The notes under the pieces were generated by a model. It made no database searches. It was not told the DNA's origin and saw only the letters and a list, made by a program, of their open reading frames with translations. From the NCBI GenBank assembly GCA_023159155.1, contig JAJNNX010000006.1, positions 620,001-684,000 on the forward strand: DNA of 64,000 nucleotides, in the 5' to 3' direction. Each line of letters opens with the position of its first letter. The stretch's first letter is position 1. This stretch comes from Ustulina deusta. Taxonomy: Eukaryota; Ascomycota; Sordariomycetes; Xylariales; Xylariaceae. The translations under genes and the position numbers were made by a program. Shown here piece after piece: positions 35,145 to 47,570 of the stretch.

Positions 35145-36635
35145 CTTGGCTGAGGATGGTTGACGATCGTGCTACACTGATGTTGAGTAGGGAACAGTTG
35201 GGCTGCAATGGACAGGTCTGGGTTGGTTGAGTACCTGGAGTAGTTGAGAGAAGGGGGAAAGGACGAGATGAAGAAATTGCGATCCATGTGCAATGAATCA
35301 AACAGGTCGATGGATGCCTAATCGTTGCTGGGGAGAGGCCGTCCGTTTGTTCAAGTTGTCTCGACGGGTGAAAGCCTCAGGGGCATGCACGTATACACGT
35401 TAAGCCACGTGTCGGCCAAATGCGTGTGCTGGTGGCCACAGGATATACTACTTGTTTGCTAGATCCTTGATTTGGCACCTGGGCAACCGCGGTTCCTATT
35501 TACCACGTCGCATACGTCGCGAATCGGTACGGCGTTTTGCCACACAGCGACAGGACGTTTCTACACCAACACGCTTTTCACGCTCTGATTGGTTACTGAC
35601 ACATCCGATGCGGGGATATGCGTGCCAGAGAAACACTGTTGGCAACACTATGTAAGTGTTTTCCTTTGTCATGCAACTTTGTCCTTGAGAACATTGTCGT
35701 TTTGGATTCATCACCTCCTACGTTGTGGGTTGCTGGGGGGCTTAGACGGATTTCAATTATTACCACGCCTGCCTTTCGATTTACCGTTGAAGATGGAAAT
35801 AGAAAAGAAAAAGTTCGATAGGGTGCATCGCACATACGTTGTGATATGCGCCTAGTAAATACCAAGGCAAAACAGATGTTGATAATATAACAGTTTCAAG
35901 ACATTAAGTCTGTTTATGAAAAGAAAAGAATGAGACATGGGAAGAGATTCATAACCCTGCGGCTCATCCGGAAAGGCTATCTACCACTACTCTTCGGAAA
36001 GCAGCCGTCCCTAGTGGCAAGGTGCCGGCCAATGTCACTCGAGAACACTCTTTCATGAAACATGTGTGATGCTGAGAGCCGCATACTCCACTGACCACGT
36101 TTGTAACCGCATAAGGATCGCGAAGAAATTTGCGGCGGCATCGCTTTCCGCCATTTGCTTTTCACGGCTCTTCATATGAGCCAATCTATAAATAATCCCG
36201 TAGCAGAAAACAAGAGTAGCATGCAAACAAATTTAAGCCTTGAGCAATGCACTATGTTGCACGAAAAGCGGCTTTTGCGTATATACTCGGAGTTGGTCTC
36301 ACTCGTAAACAGTATCCGTGATTACCTCTACCTGTTGAGACGGGTGCGGACGATAGGGATGGGCGTTTCAGTAGCAGACAGAGTAATATCATTTGTGGTG
36401 CTGGGGAGCAATATATAATAGGAGCTGGGGATCCCGTTGACCAGATTTTTAGGCTCACTTTTCGACTTCAACTACTCCATAAGAACTCGAGTCCCTGACA
36501 CTGAATATTTCACTTAGTTCTATTACACGCGAATGAACCTCCACTGGTGCACCGACTTTGCAACTTGCTGTTTTCGCTTTGCTGATACTCTACTTGAATC
36601 TCCAAAAGCACGCACAACATACGCACATCACCGCG
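35145..36635. other. Divergent intergenic region
   Basis: About 1.5 kb between the divergently oriented MYND and exonuclease genes, with no supportable gene. Open frames here are under 91 codons and unrecognised. It must contain both promoters. Confidence 0.5.
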
Positions 36636-37472
36636 ATGCCTCCCTCGTCCACTACACAACAAGCTTCAGCATTGGACTGTGGCATACAAGCCTTAAAAGG
36701 CTTGGCTTTGGACGAAAGCCAGGAAAAAACCTATGACATCCTCGATACCATTGCAGCCATCTCTTCAATGGTAGATGAGCTTTCTGGGCTGCCCTCCACG
36801 CTACCCTCGCTTTATATTGACCTTGAAGGAGTCAATCTATCTCGCCATGGAACAATATCGATCCTGCAAATACACATTCGCACTACCGGCCAGAACTACC
36901 TTGTCGATGTCATGACGCTCGGAGAGGCAGCATTCTTGACACCGGGAACACATACATGCAACACATTGAAAGCGATCTTGGAATCACCCTCTATTCCGAA
37001 AGTATTCTTCGATGTACGTCAGGACTCTGATGCACTGTACAGCCACTACGGGATCAACCTGGCAGGCATTCAAGACCTCCAGCTGATGGAGATTGCAACC
37101 CGTGCAAGGCGCAAAAGATTCCTCTGTGGGCTGAAGAAATGTGTCGAGAGGGACATGCCTATGTCAGTCACTGAAAGACACAGCTGGATGAAGGCGAAGG
37201 ATGAAGGCCTTCAGCTCTTCGCTCCGGGGAAAGGCGGGAGCTACGAAGTATTCAACCAACGGCCACTCCCAGAGAAGATCAGGATCTACTGTATTCAGGA
37301 TGTCCATTATTTGCCTCGCCTTTGGGATCTATACAATCGCAAACTCACTCCCAGATGGCGGGCTAGAGTCCAGGATGCCACAGAGGATCGAGTGGTACAG
37401 TCCCAGGCTGAGAATTTCAACGGGGAAGGGAAACACATGACGCTACCTCCAGAAGGATGGGAACAGCGTTAA
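36636..37472 (+). CDS. DEDDy 3'-5' exonuclease domain protein, EXD1-like
   Basis: A single-exon protein of 278 residues from the ATG at 36636. The exonuclease fold is clear: motif I YIDLEG (Asp62, Glu64), motif II VFFDVRQDSDALYSHYGI (about 123-140) followed by LQLMEIATR, and motif III YCIQDVHYLPRLWDLY (Tyr218, Asp222). This is the RNase D/WRN-like DEDDy superfamily; single-domain fungal members are usually annotated as EXD1-like. They would be expected to trim RNA or DNA 3' ends with two metal ions, but no substrate is established here. The frame is open further upstream without an ATG, so an additional 5' exon cannot be ruled out. EXD1 itself acts in animal piRNA production and is described as inactive, so function should not be transferred. 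Confidence 0.8.
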   Translation: MPPSSTTQQASALDCGIQALKGLALDESQEKTYDILDTIAAISSMVDELSGLPSTLPSLYIDLEGVNLSRHGTISILQIHIRTTGQNYLVDVMTLGEAAFLTPGTHTCNTLKAILESPSIPKVFFDVRQDSDALYSHYGINLAGIQDLQLMEIATRARRKRFLCGLKKCVERDMPMSVTERHSWMKAKDEGLQLFAPGKGGSYEVFNQRPLPEKIRIYCIQDVHYLPRLWDLYNRKLTPRWRARVQDATEDRVVQSQAENFNGEGKHMTLPPEGWEQR

Positions 37473-39226
37473 AAGGCAAGCTGGTATCCAAGCACGTGAG
37501 GAGATTGGAACACATCAAATGATCTTTCTCATTTCCCCTGTTGGTTCATTCCGCTTCTTTATCTCGCCAAAGTAACCTTTGAATTGGGTCGCAAGATGGT
37601 TTTCGCTAGTGACGGAACTGGTAGAAGTGGAAACCTTGTCGGCATTCGTTGAGAGCACCAGAAGGCGGATGAATTCGTGCTGTTAGTAATAGGTGGAATT
37701 AGTTCAACTCAGCTAATTCGATTCCGCATGTGCCCAGGATACGAGTCGCAGTTCTAGACTATGTGCATTCTGTGGTTCCTCAAAAGGGAAGCTTTCAATT
37801 TCGGTGCGATGTGGTAGGAACATGCAAGTGTACAGGATTAGTGGGCAAATCTGAGTGCCATTACTTAGGTTATGTTATTAGTAAGGTATGCTGTTGCTTA
37901 CCCAAAGTATGGGGACTTGTAATCGCAATAATTTTATTGGTCTGTAGGTATTCTACAGGTAGAGTTGTGCAGGGCTGCTGGGTAGTACCCATGGCCCATA
38001 TTGGCCTATGGACTCGCAGAACAGGGAGTGTATTTGAATTTACGTCAAACCTGTTTTCATTGCAAACCGAAACTTCTTTTGCCATGTCATGACTTGGTTA
38101 GAAACCGCAGCGTTAGATGCTGCTGTTCAGAGAAAAGTTGATCAAAAGTTATTTCACGCTTTCAAAAGCGTGTAATTGAACAGATCTAGATAAAATAGAT
38201 GGTGTTGATGAGAACCAGCCTAGTCTAATGTGTGACGTGCGGCAGCGAGCTCCTCGGTACAGTACAATACACCCTCTTTCCAGACCACCAACTCGAGGAC
38301 TCCCATTACTTTGAGTCTATCGGGGAAACACCGTTTACAGTATATACCGAAACCAAAGCTTAATCACTTGGCATCATAAGATAGTGTCCGGAACTTGTAT
38401 GACTGCCGCACTGACCCGGTGGCTTTTCCTCTTGGCTAATAATACCTATACGGATACCGACTACGTCCATCAGCAAATTGAAAGTAGGTAATCGACTAAT
38501 AAATCTTACCAATTAACATGGTTTGTTCAACATTCTTGTCGTGGAGAATGCAAGGATTCAGTGGCAAGATGACATCATCCTGACCGAAACCGAACGTGAC
38601 GGCCAGCTTGATTGGATTGAGAATGCGGGGTAGGCAGTTGATCTCATAAGAGGTTCAAAGGGTGATACTAACACGGATAGATAACCTGGTATATCGAGAG
38701 GCCAAGTTTCACGACCAATAGGTGAAATTAAAATTTGGATTATTAAACCATGCGCCTTATCTTAGACTTTATAAATTGGCAAGACGAGGAAAATTGGATC
38801 GGGAGCTCCCCAAGAACGGCCCCCGACAAGCGCGATGTGGTTGACGCTATAACCGAATAGTCGTAGCGCATATACAGACGCGTCTGTGGCGGCTCCAGCA
38901 TGCTGGAGCGGGGATCTTATAGGCGGTCGAGGCGGTCTAGGCCGGGGCAATGTCTCAGGGGTTATCCCAAAAGGTACGGAAGGTTAGATAGAAGACAGAC
39001 CGACAGATGCAGGGACCTATGGACGGCATGCACCTAATCCGACACTCATTTCAACCTTGCTGCGGCCGCTCTCTCTTCTACTGCCCATCCTTATTCCCTT
39101 CGGTCGAGCACTTTGTAACGCCCTACTACATCCCCGAACTGCCATTTTCTGTTCAACATACGACGTTGCTCTCTTGCCAGTCCGATTCGAATTACTCAAC
39201 AACCCGAGCTCCACTAATCAGACGCA
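37473..39226. other. Intergenic, with a possible minus-strand coding remnant
   Basis: No confident gene. On the minus strand near 38660-38505 a protein-like frame reads INCLPRILNPIKLAVTFGFG then QDDVILPLNPCILHDKNVEQ. A GTAAGA donor follows, and after an acceptor near 38461 comes VGIRIGIISQEEKPPGQCGS to a stop near 38362. No start or family could be set. A frame at 37730-38092 has a hydrophobic stretch but no recognised motif. Confidence 0.35.
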
Positions 39227-40950
39227 ATGACGACGCGGTATAGGGTAGAATGTGAGTCTCCTGTTGCTCCCGGCTCTCCTAGCTCTGGCCCCGATCCCAT
39301 CCCGTCCGTCTCTCCTGTTCGGGACCTGACACACCGCCTCGTGCAGATGCCCTCAAAACGCACAGAAGAGACCAATTCATAGGTAACCTCAACCCGCTCC
39401 CTGTCTCCCCTGATATGGAACACCCTCTTCTGAAGATGATAGTTGTGCCCAACAACCCAACCCCTCGGGCATGCTTACAAGCTTTAGGCTGCATGACGGC
39501 GGGATGTGACAGCGCTGTGGTCCGGGGGGTTGGAGTTACCAATCATGTCTGTTTGTGCTCCATGGTAATGTAATGTGGGCAGAAATCAATCTCATGTTCC
39601 AGAATCCCCTTCCCGTTTTCTCCGTCGCAGATGGCCATATCGCTGACTCGGCATCAGAATGGATCAAGGGATTGCTGGCCGTCCCTTTTGTCCTTTACTC
39701 GCAACCGACGGGCGTGTTCGAAACCAATGGTGTCAGTGTCACTCAGATGTCGGAGGAGGCGCACAGACGGTATGCCGAGATTATGAGAGATGTCGAGGTT
39801 ATGATTGATGATCACAGTGCGCTTTGTACTCTCCCCCTTTATTTGGCGCGGATAAGGGGCTGACATCTCCACAGTCGCACACCAGGCACAGGTGAATGTT
39901 ATCCCGTCCAAATTGAAGCTTCTGGTTCCCCCAATAGGCAACTTCTTCACCAGACTGCCCTTGGAGGCGGCGTTCAAATTCCAAGATCGCAAGCGCTTCA
40001 TCTCATCCCGGCGTTTTGTGTCGCCATCGTTCAATGATGTCCGCCTAATCCTGAACTCGGCGCAGCTGATGGCAGTTACTACGCACGGCACTCTCAAGCT
40101 CGCGACCTTCGATGGAGACGTCACACTATACGACGATGGCCAGAGTCTAGAGCCTGACAGCCCAATTATACCACGAATGATTGGTCTGTTGCTCAAGAAC
40201 GTAAAGATTGGTATCGTTACTGCCGCAGGTTACACTACCGCAGATCGGTACTACGCACGACTCCATGGGTTATTGGATGCAATTGCCCAGTCGACTATCC
40301 TGACACCCCAACAGAGACAGAATATTGTCATCATGGGTGGGGAGGCTAATTACATGTTCGAGTTCAGTCCCACGTCCCCTCACCTGTTGGCTCCCGTACC
40401 TCAGGAGCGTTGGCTTACGGCCGAGATGGCCACTTGGTCTGACGCCAGCATTAAAGGTCTGCTAGACGTTGCCGAGGCTGCGCTACGCGATTGCATCAAA
40501 ACTATGAGCTTGCCAGCCTGTCTCATGCGCAAGGACCGGGCTGTTGGAATCATCCCCAGTGATCCAAACGTGCGCATCCCGCGCGAGTCGCTCGAAGAAA
40601 CTGTGCTCGTGGTGCAAAAGATTCTCGAGCTCAGTGTTGGTGGCACGGATCGCAACAACAAAATAGTACCATTCTGTGCATTCAACGGAGGACGAGACGT
40701 CTTCGTTGACATTGGCGACAAAAGCTGGGGTGTAACCGTATGCCAGGAGTGGTTTGGTGGAAAGAGTGGGCATCAATCAATGTCGATTAAACCAGAGGAG
40801 ACCTTACATGTCGGGGACCAATTTCTCAGTGCTGGAAGCAACGACTTCAAAGCACGGAGCGTAGCAACCACCGCGTGGATTGCCAGCCCTACAGAAACTG
40901 TAGACCTCTTAGACGAGCTAGCGGACTTTATGACCAAAAAGTTGTGTTAG
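39227..40950 (+). CDS. ISN1: IMP-specific 5'-nucleotidase
   Basis: Exons 39227-39251, 39347-39382, 39658-39816 and 39875-40950 give 431 residues. The start reads MTTRYRVEYALKTHRRDQFI and runs across the 275-nt second intron into EWIKGLLAVPFVL, the expected ISN1 N terminus, which fixes the small exons. The enzyme dephosphorylates IMP to inosine in purine breakdown, in the cytosol. The catalytic block TFDGDVTLYDDG (Asp153, Asp155) gives the HAD-like nucleophile and acid. Later blocks such as NIVIMGGEANYMFEF and HVGDQFLSAGSNDFKARS also fit the family, and the length is normal. All splice sites are GT-AG. The gene appears intact. It follows the exonuclease gene on the same strand at 1.75 kb, with no sign of functional linkage. 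Confidence 0.9.
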
Positions 40951-43903
40951 TTTACTGCCGGCAATGCAGCACTTTTTATTCTTTTTGTTCTTCTTTGGGA
41001 TGTCTTTGGGACAAGAGGATCTTAAAATGACTAACGCTGTACACCACACTTGAAGCAAATTTGAAAAAGATTAGCTCAGAGGAAGGTTAGATATTTTTTA
41101 CGCATAATGGATGCCTTAAGCACCTATAGTTGGGACCGGATATATACTTACCCGTCACGAGTAAAAAATGAACTCTGGTATGGTCCGAACGATTGAGGGA
41201 TGAGATGCCCATGACTCCAAAGCACAACATGGAGCAGCGTCAAGTCAGAAACTCCATCACTATCCTCCCCGATGAAATCTTCTGGTGTTAGTATGTTCTT
41301 TTCAAAGCCTCCATAAGCGCTGGCGAGGAATCCAAATACGCCCGGACTGTTAGAAACGTCACAGGAATGGAAGACTAGGAAAGACTCGAAGCCCCGGGAA
41401 TTCTAGCCTATGAGGATAACTCTAACATACCCAGTAACTGAAGTGAAGAGCATTGTGGCACCAGGACTCGTGCGAATCGAAGATCCCCGGTAGATTCAAT
41501 TAGATGACCGTCACGCAAAGGATTATATAGTACATGGCTTATATTCACTGTTCGTTGAGCTTCAAAGATCCAACAGGGGCTTAATTAGTCTATAGTATAA
41601 CTAGAATAACCAGAGACGCAGCCCTACAGAAAGCGTTTTGTATAGTGGACTGGCGGTATCCAAGTACGTGCTGAAATACTGCTTTAGTGTCAAGAGGCGC
41701 TAGAGCTGTAGATTTTGTTTTCATCAGTACGAACCACTTCGCAGCTCCTAGAAATTATGGGATATCTATCGCATTCTACTTGACAGTAGGTCTACCCACA
41801 AGGAACGACGTAATACAGCTCTGATAACATAGCATCGAAAACCCATCCAACGCCACACGAAGATCAAAATATTAGATTAGAAGAGTTTGATCGCACAGGG
41901 GCTTCACAATATCCCATTAGGCTCTTCATAATACTATGTATAGCAGAATGCAACGGGCTTTTCGACGCGATCGCTTGGAAATGAGAACTCTGCTCCGCCT
42001 CAACGTTCCGGATGCACAGACTGATCCCGAAGTTTTGACAGCAAGGCAAACTCACGTTGGCGCTAGCGCTATTATCGACGAAGCTTGTTGGAATCTGCCC
42101 CAGCCCATCACGCCTAGTACTTCTACGCACTCGCGACATGACCTAAGCCACATATATTGCTGGCAATTAGATGCGATGTTATACCTAAGCATTATAGGAG
42201 TCCTAATTTGTAACTGTATAGTCGTGCTATTCAAAAGAGAAAGTGGTCGGGGGGACCCCTGTAGCAACATATATTGGACTTGCATTTCGCCTTCCACATC
42301 CCACCATTCCTATGTTACATAAATCGCTTTTTCTTTCTTTTTTCGGATGCCATTAGTTTTCATTTATTTTACCCGTCATAAAAGAACGGGCTGGCCGAGA
42401 AACTTGGGAGAAGACAGGAATCACTAGAAGATGAGTGGATCCGCAAGTCTCGCTTCGAGTTAGGACGCCAAAGGCACCTAGTCCCGCTCATCCCTGGTCT
42501 CTGTTCGAATGGCACGGCCAGAATCTTGATAATATTGTCTTTTGTTCTTCTAGGGCTGCATTGTGCGATAAGGCGCTCGAAATAACCTTCGGAAGGGAAA
42601 AGTGGCCTGTTTTCGTCGAGTTTGGGTTTTTTTGGTGCTCGTTTGTTATCTTCGATCTTCTCGGCGGGCCTGTTTTCCTAACCATGTCTTACCTCAGGGG
42701 CCACGAGACGGTACTGGCTATTCTCTATAAAGCGTCGAGATGAAGTTATATGAAATCGCCCCTTATCAAATATCGATTGCGCCTCAGGCTAAAGAGGCTC
42801 AATAAGCGATAGCCTCGCTTGGTCGAGGATTAAACAGGTTGGGGTCTTAAGCGAGACGGTTTGGAGGGAGACGCCGCCAATGACGAACCGCCGTTGGTCT
42901 TGGCACCTCCTAAAAGGGCAACTATTATCCAGGTCCCCTGTCGTCGTCAGGGTATGCTTGTGTATGCAGATTACCCGTTTGATAATATATCGTGTATAGT
43001 ACCCTCCTGGCTAGAACGCAGTAAGGGTGATTGATATGTTGTGCTCCTCGTATTCTCTGTTGCATTCGGCCGATCTCACCATGTCAGATTTGGCGGAATA
43101 TTTCCCACTCGTCAGATTAGGTCGGCCGTGAGATATTACCGATTATGCTCCTGCGAGCCTGAATTCCAGAGCTCGGTTCTTCCCGACCTTGAATCAGTCT
43201 CTTGTGTATCTGAGTATCACTCTTAATCCTATAGCAGACTGAAAACCATCCTATACTGCTAGTCCTATGGTACTAAAGTGAGCGCCATCCCCAATATTTT
43301 GCGGCCTGCTATGATAATGAGAATCTTAACATCCTATTGGCCTACTCACGAAGTGACCCTAGACGAGGGTGTGTTTTTTTTTTTGCATGGAATTGTCGTG
43401 AGACGGCTAATATAGGCCAAAATTCCTGATTTACGAAGCCTGAAGTAAGGCCCTTCTAAAAATAGTTGGCAAGACCTTGGATCCTTAAGCTAGGAGCTGC
43501 GCGATAATAACGGACCTGCATCACAAACCTCCGGGATGCAGTTGGGTTACAATCTACACACGCGCGTCTTGATTTGTATCGCGAACGCTCGAAATAGCAG
43601 AATTGGATGGAAAGAGGGAAATGATAGACGGAAGTTCATCATCCTGCTCAGGGGTTGTGCTCAGGGGGTGTGCTCAGTCGAGCTGAGGGCAGCTGCTCAC
43701 TGCATACCAAAACACGGATATATAAACATGAGTCTTGTGTCCCCAGAATTACCCATAGTTTGTTCGTCAGGCCGCAGATCACTCATCTACTCCGCTGACA
43801 ATCTCCTTCGAAAATCTTGTAAGCACTATAGCAACGACATATGTATAACGGTCGATCATTACTAATCGGCTGCAGAGACCTATCCAGTCTACCTTCAACT
43901 ACC
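40951..43903. other. Intergenic without a supportable gene
   Basis: About 3 kb with only unrecognised frames. The longest are 41936-42322 (128 codons, one hydrophobic segment) and 42435-42743 (102 codons); neither has a clear start context or homology. The base composition is AT-richer than that of the flanking genes. Confidence 0.4.
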
Positions 43904-44480
43904 ATGAAGTCCTTCCTCGTAACCTTCGCGGCGGCGCTAGCCAGGTACGGACATCAAACATTCATATGTCTCTACCTATCGAGACCCAACTAAGACTGTT
44001 CATAGCCTTACTCTGGCCACCGACCCTGCCTCCGACTCTGCTTCCGACTCTGTCGTTGAAACTGTTGTTACCGAGTTGACTTTTTGGCCCCCACCGCCGC
44101 CTCATGCCACGACCTCGACGTCGTCGTCGTCCAGTTTCGTCATCACGGTCACCACTTTGCCCAGTACTACGCCTACGCCTACTACTGTGGCCACTACTCT
44201 AACCACGAGTGCACCGGTCAAGCCAACAATTACGCCGGTAGCGTGTCCCACCGTCACTCTCACGACGCGGCCGGCCGGCTGCAGCGCCATCCGTTGCCCG
44301 ATTCCCGGGTGCACCTACGAGCAAGACATGGTGATTCCTTGCGGATGCAATGTCCGGACTCTGCTCTGGGTCGAGGGGTGCCAGACTGCTTGTCCCGAGG
44401 GTTGCGCCACGAGGACAAGCACACTGAGCCAGCTTTGCGCCACGGCCACGGCATCACTCGCTCTGCCTTCCGTTGTTTAA
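43904..44480 (+). CDS. Small secreted Cys-rich protein
   Basis: Exons 43904-43944 and 44006-44480 (61-nt intron, GTACGG/TAG) encode 171 residues. The start MKSFLVTFAAALASLTLA is a clear signal peptide split by the intron within the Ser codon. A Ser/Thr/Pro-rich stretch follows (about 30-95, for example TTTTTPTP-like runs), probably O-glycosylated. The C-terminal module has ten Cys in about 70 residues (CPTVTLTTRPAGCSAIRCPI, then CTYEQDMVIPCGC, CQTACPEGCATR and LCATA), enough for five disulfides. No enzyme motif is visible and the family has no name I know. The architecture is that of fungal cell-wall-associated or effector-like secreted proteins. The role is inferred, not shown. Confidence 0.7.
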
Positions 44481-46015
44481 GGACTTTACTGTCTCGCGGT
44501 ATGGAGCTAGCGGAGAGAAGTGCGAGACATGGAGGGTTTTGGCACGATTATCGGGTCAAGGGAAGGCAGTTTGATTTCGAGCAATTACCTGAAGTCAATG
44601 TTTAACTAATCGCGCCTGACTTGTTCTCTCATGGAACTCTGTTTATAGCATTCTCATGAATAGGATCTCGATTAACCTGAAAGTATATTATCGACCGTCT
44701 CCCTAAGTCTTGCTACTAGCCTCTACGCATTGTGACTGTCTCACCACTGGATAATAGACGCAACTACAACAGGGTGGCGCTTATGGTAAGGAATAAAAGA
44801 GCCAAAGCGGGCGAAAAAAAAGTCTGTTTCCCGTAAATGTCATTGTCACGAGCCGTCACGAGCCGTCACGAACCACCACAACAAAGAGACCTCTGTATAT
44901 GGTTGAGACTAGTCCACAAAGGGTTTAGAGATCTTCACGCAGCAATAAGTGTCTTTCACCTCCAGCCACATGTACAGAGGTCCTGTCAATCATCAATGAT
45001 CTTCAGAATCGATCGGCTGTGCCAGATATCTTGTTATCACTGGCATTTCTACTGTTGGTGGGGTTTAGATCCCGCGAGGAGTCTATGCAACAAGACTATT
45101 CTATGCAGAAAGGCTCGTCTTGCCAGTTGAATTGCAAGTTGCTGGACTGCGAGGCGTTGTGGTGGCCATGGTGACACCAGAGACATCGATTATATTCAGG
45201 AGATATGAGCTTATGGGTGATCTCCCTGGTGTGCCAGCGAGAGAGGTCGCCTCGTGGGACATCTTGTGGGAAGACGCGATTTAATATGGAGGCCAGTAAA
45301 TCCTTCTAGACATGATGTTGGTGCTGCTAGGATGTGTATAATAGGGTATATTGTGAGGATACACGTTGTTGCGTGCAAAATCTAGAACAAGCAAGTTGTT
45401 CGTTCTTGGTCTGATCCGCGACTGCGGCGAAATCTAGATTAGAAACCGCAACGAGGATTATCAATATATCATGGCTTCTCAGCGCTGTTTCTTACCCTTA
45501 TTCCTGGAATATATAGCTCCAGATGCTCCAAGCTTACTAAGGCATAGACTGTTTTGGCAGAGTATTATTTTCCGAGTCACTCTATATAGCCATGAACTAT
45601 TCTTAATACACCTAAACCCACAAAATCCGAGAGAAGGCCCAAGGCGATTCCTTGCAAGCAATATATACACCTGCAGTGCTCTATTCCTAGTAATGGAGAT
45701 ATTAGTGATGCCACTACAAGAGGTATAATGACTTTATTTCAGTCGAAAATAGGACACTCCGCAACTACATTCTCGGCATGGTATAATTGTTAATGCTTAG
45801 AAATTACTAATGTCAAGATGCACGCTAGCAATACCCTCTTCAACCACGATTCCCGCATGACGGAATATCACAACTAGATGAATCATGATGAAAAATAGGA
45901 AATAAAAACATGTAAATGAGAAGATAGATTGTCAGTATTTCCGCTCATTACCGGGAAACTCATTTCATGTTTCCGTATCCTCGACCACACCTCCAACCAC
46001 GAGAGAGTTCCGCAG
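44481..46015. other. Intergenic without a supportable gene
   Basis: Short unrecognised frames only (44837-45130, 45471-45728). A small tandem repeat lies at 44846-44875. 45.7-46.0 kb is AT-rich and precedes the esterase pseudogene. Confidence 0.4.
44846..44875. repeat. Short tandem repeat, three 10-base units
   Basis: TCACGAGCCG occurs twice and then once with two changes. It is non-coding. Confidence 0.7.
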
Positions 46016-47570
46016 ATGAAGTCTCAATTAGTTTCCGCCCATCATGTTTTGTGCCCGTTCTTCGCTATTTCCTCTTAGATATCAACAGCACAAGCAGGCC
46101 ATGAACCTCTTATTCCAAGCGTAGCCGTAAAGAACGGGGTGATAGACGGGTGTCAGCTCGGGGAATCTTGGGACCAAGACCTCTTCTTCGGCATACCGTA
46201 TGCTCAGCCGCCTCGAGGTCCTCTACGCTTCAAGGTGAGTGTCATTTTCTCGTCCTTTCGACGAGCTTTATAGTGTTTAAGAAGAAGAAGAAGCAAATTC
46301 CTTTTTTCGTTTCTTTTTTAAAAAATTTTTTTTTCACCTGCAATTTCGAAAACTCCTGCAGATCATCAGGCTTAAAAGGAATCATGAACCGAGCGCTGTC
46401 GCAGTGGCCTCAACCCCTGAACAACACGTACGAGGCACGAACGGATGCTCTGTCATACAGCCGCAGCCATCTGTCTGTCTGACGCGCAACGGGAAGCCTT
46501 CTATCCGCCTGCCTGCCTGCCTGCCCCGTTCACCGATCCCTTCCTATTGACCCATAGTCAGTGGTTCGGCCTCACGGCATTACCGCCGCCGACAAAGCTG
46601 CCGGCGTTGGTATGGATGGATATACGGCGGACGGTCTCTTCGCCGGGTCGAGTCGAGTGCAAGACCCGCAATACAATACAGCCGCTTCTCGGACATAGTC
46701 CGGACCTCTCAAGACCGGCACCAGTCCCTCATCGCCGTGTCGCTTAGCTACCGGCCGGGCATGTTCGGATTGCCGCGGACTCCCCAGGTCCTCGCGGAAG
46801 GCAGTTCCGACGCCGGCTTGCTCGACCGACGACTGGCTGTAGCATGGATCAAAGTTCTAGAACATGGGCGCGTTCAGGGGCGACATCGACAGCGTCACGG
46901 TCTGGGGGGGAGTCAGCGGGGGCGCGGTCGATGATGCTGCGCCTTCAGCCCTTCGGCGGCCGCAATGACGAGCTATTTGCACGCAGCGATCCTCGAATGC
47001 AGCAGTGCGATAGGGGGCGGCGCTCCAGCCCCTGGCATTCTACGCGTCGCCGGTTGACAGCTCGACCCGAGCAGTAGGGTGCCACGATGCCTCGGACCCA
47101 GCTCGCGTGTCTTCGCAGTGTTCTCTCGGAGAAGCTGTTCCCGGCACACGGCAGCATTTCCTAGCATCCCCTTGTTGACGGGGACTTCCTCACGGACTAT
47201 CCTTCCGCGCTGGAGAAAGAAGACCGGCTCACTATCAAGGTGCCCCTTTTGCTCGGCAGCAACAGTGACGAGGCGATCAGTTTCAGCGCGACCGCGTTCG
47301 ACGACTCGGTCTCGATCTACAATGGTCTAATATCTGACCTAGGATTCTGAGGCTTGTGTGACCTACCCTATCAGATCTCTCCTGCGTCCACTCTCACGCT
47401 GCTACAAACTGTAGCCGCCTTACGACATTGAAAACGACACCGCCTTTCCGGAATACGGGCTTCAATGGCGTCGTTCCGGTGCTCGATATACAACAACATG
47501 GTGATGATCGCGGGACGGCGCACATTATGTGCCGAGTGCGCAGCCGCACACCTTAACTTCACAGGTCATG
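46016..47570 (+). pseudogene. Carboxylesterase type B pseudogene, secreted type
   Basis: From the ATG at 46016 the frame reads MKSQLVSAHHVLCPFFAISS, then a TAG at 46076-46078, then ISTAQAGHEPLIPSVAV, KNGVIDGCQLGESWDQDLFF and GIPYAQPPRGPLRFK. This is the N terminus of a secreted type-B carboxylesterase, with a signal peptide cut by a stop. A GTGAGT...CAG intron (46234 to about 46363) follows. Later blocks appear in changing frames: WPQPLNNTYEARTDALSY (46408), TPQVLAEGSSDAGLLD (about 46780), VTVWG followed by an out-of-frame GESAG nucleophile elbow (46895-46919, seven G where six would keep the frame), LHAAILECSSAIG (46976), DGDFLTDYPSALEKEDRLTI with KVPLLLGSNSDEAISFSA (about 47178-47290), and a C-terminal block near 47510. 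Large parts between blocks are missing. A functional enzyme is excluded. Confidence 0.8.

Noticed and set aside
46950..47167. Minus-strand frames inside the esterase region
   Set aside because: They are shadows of the GC-rich esterase relic on the plus strand.
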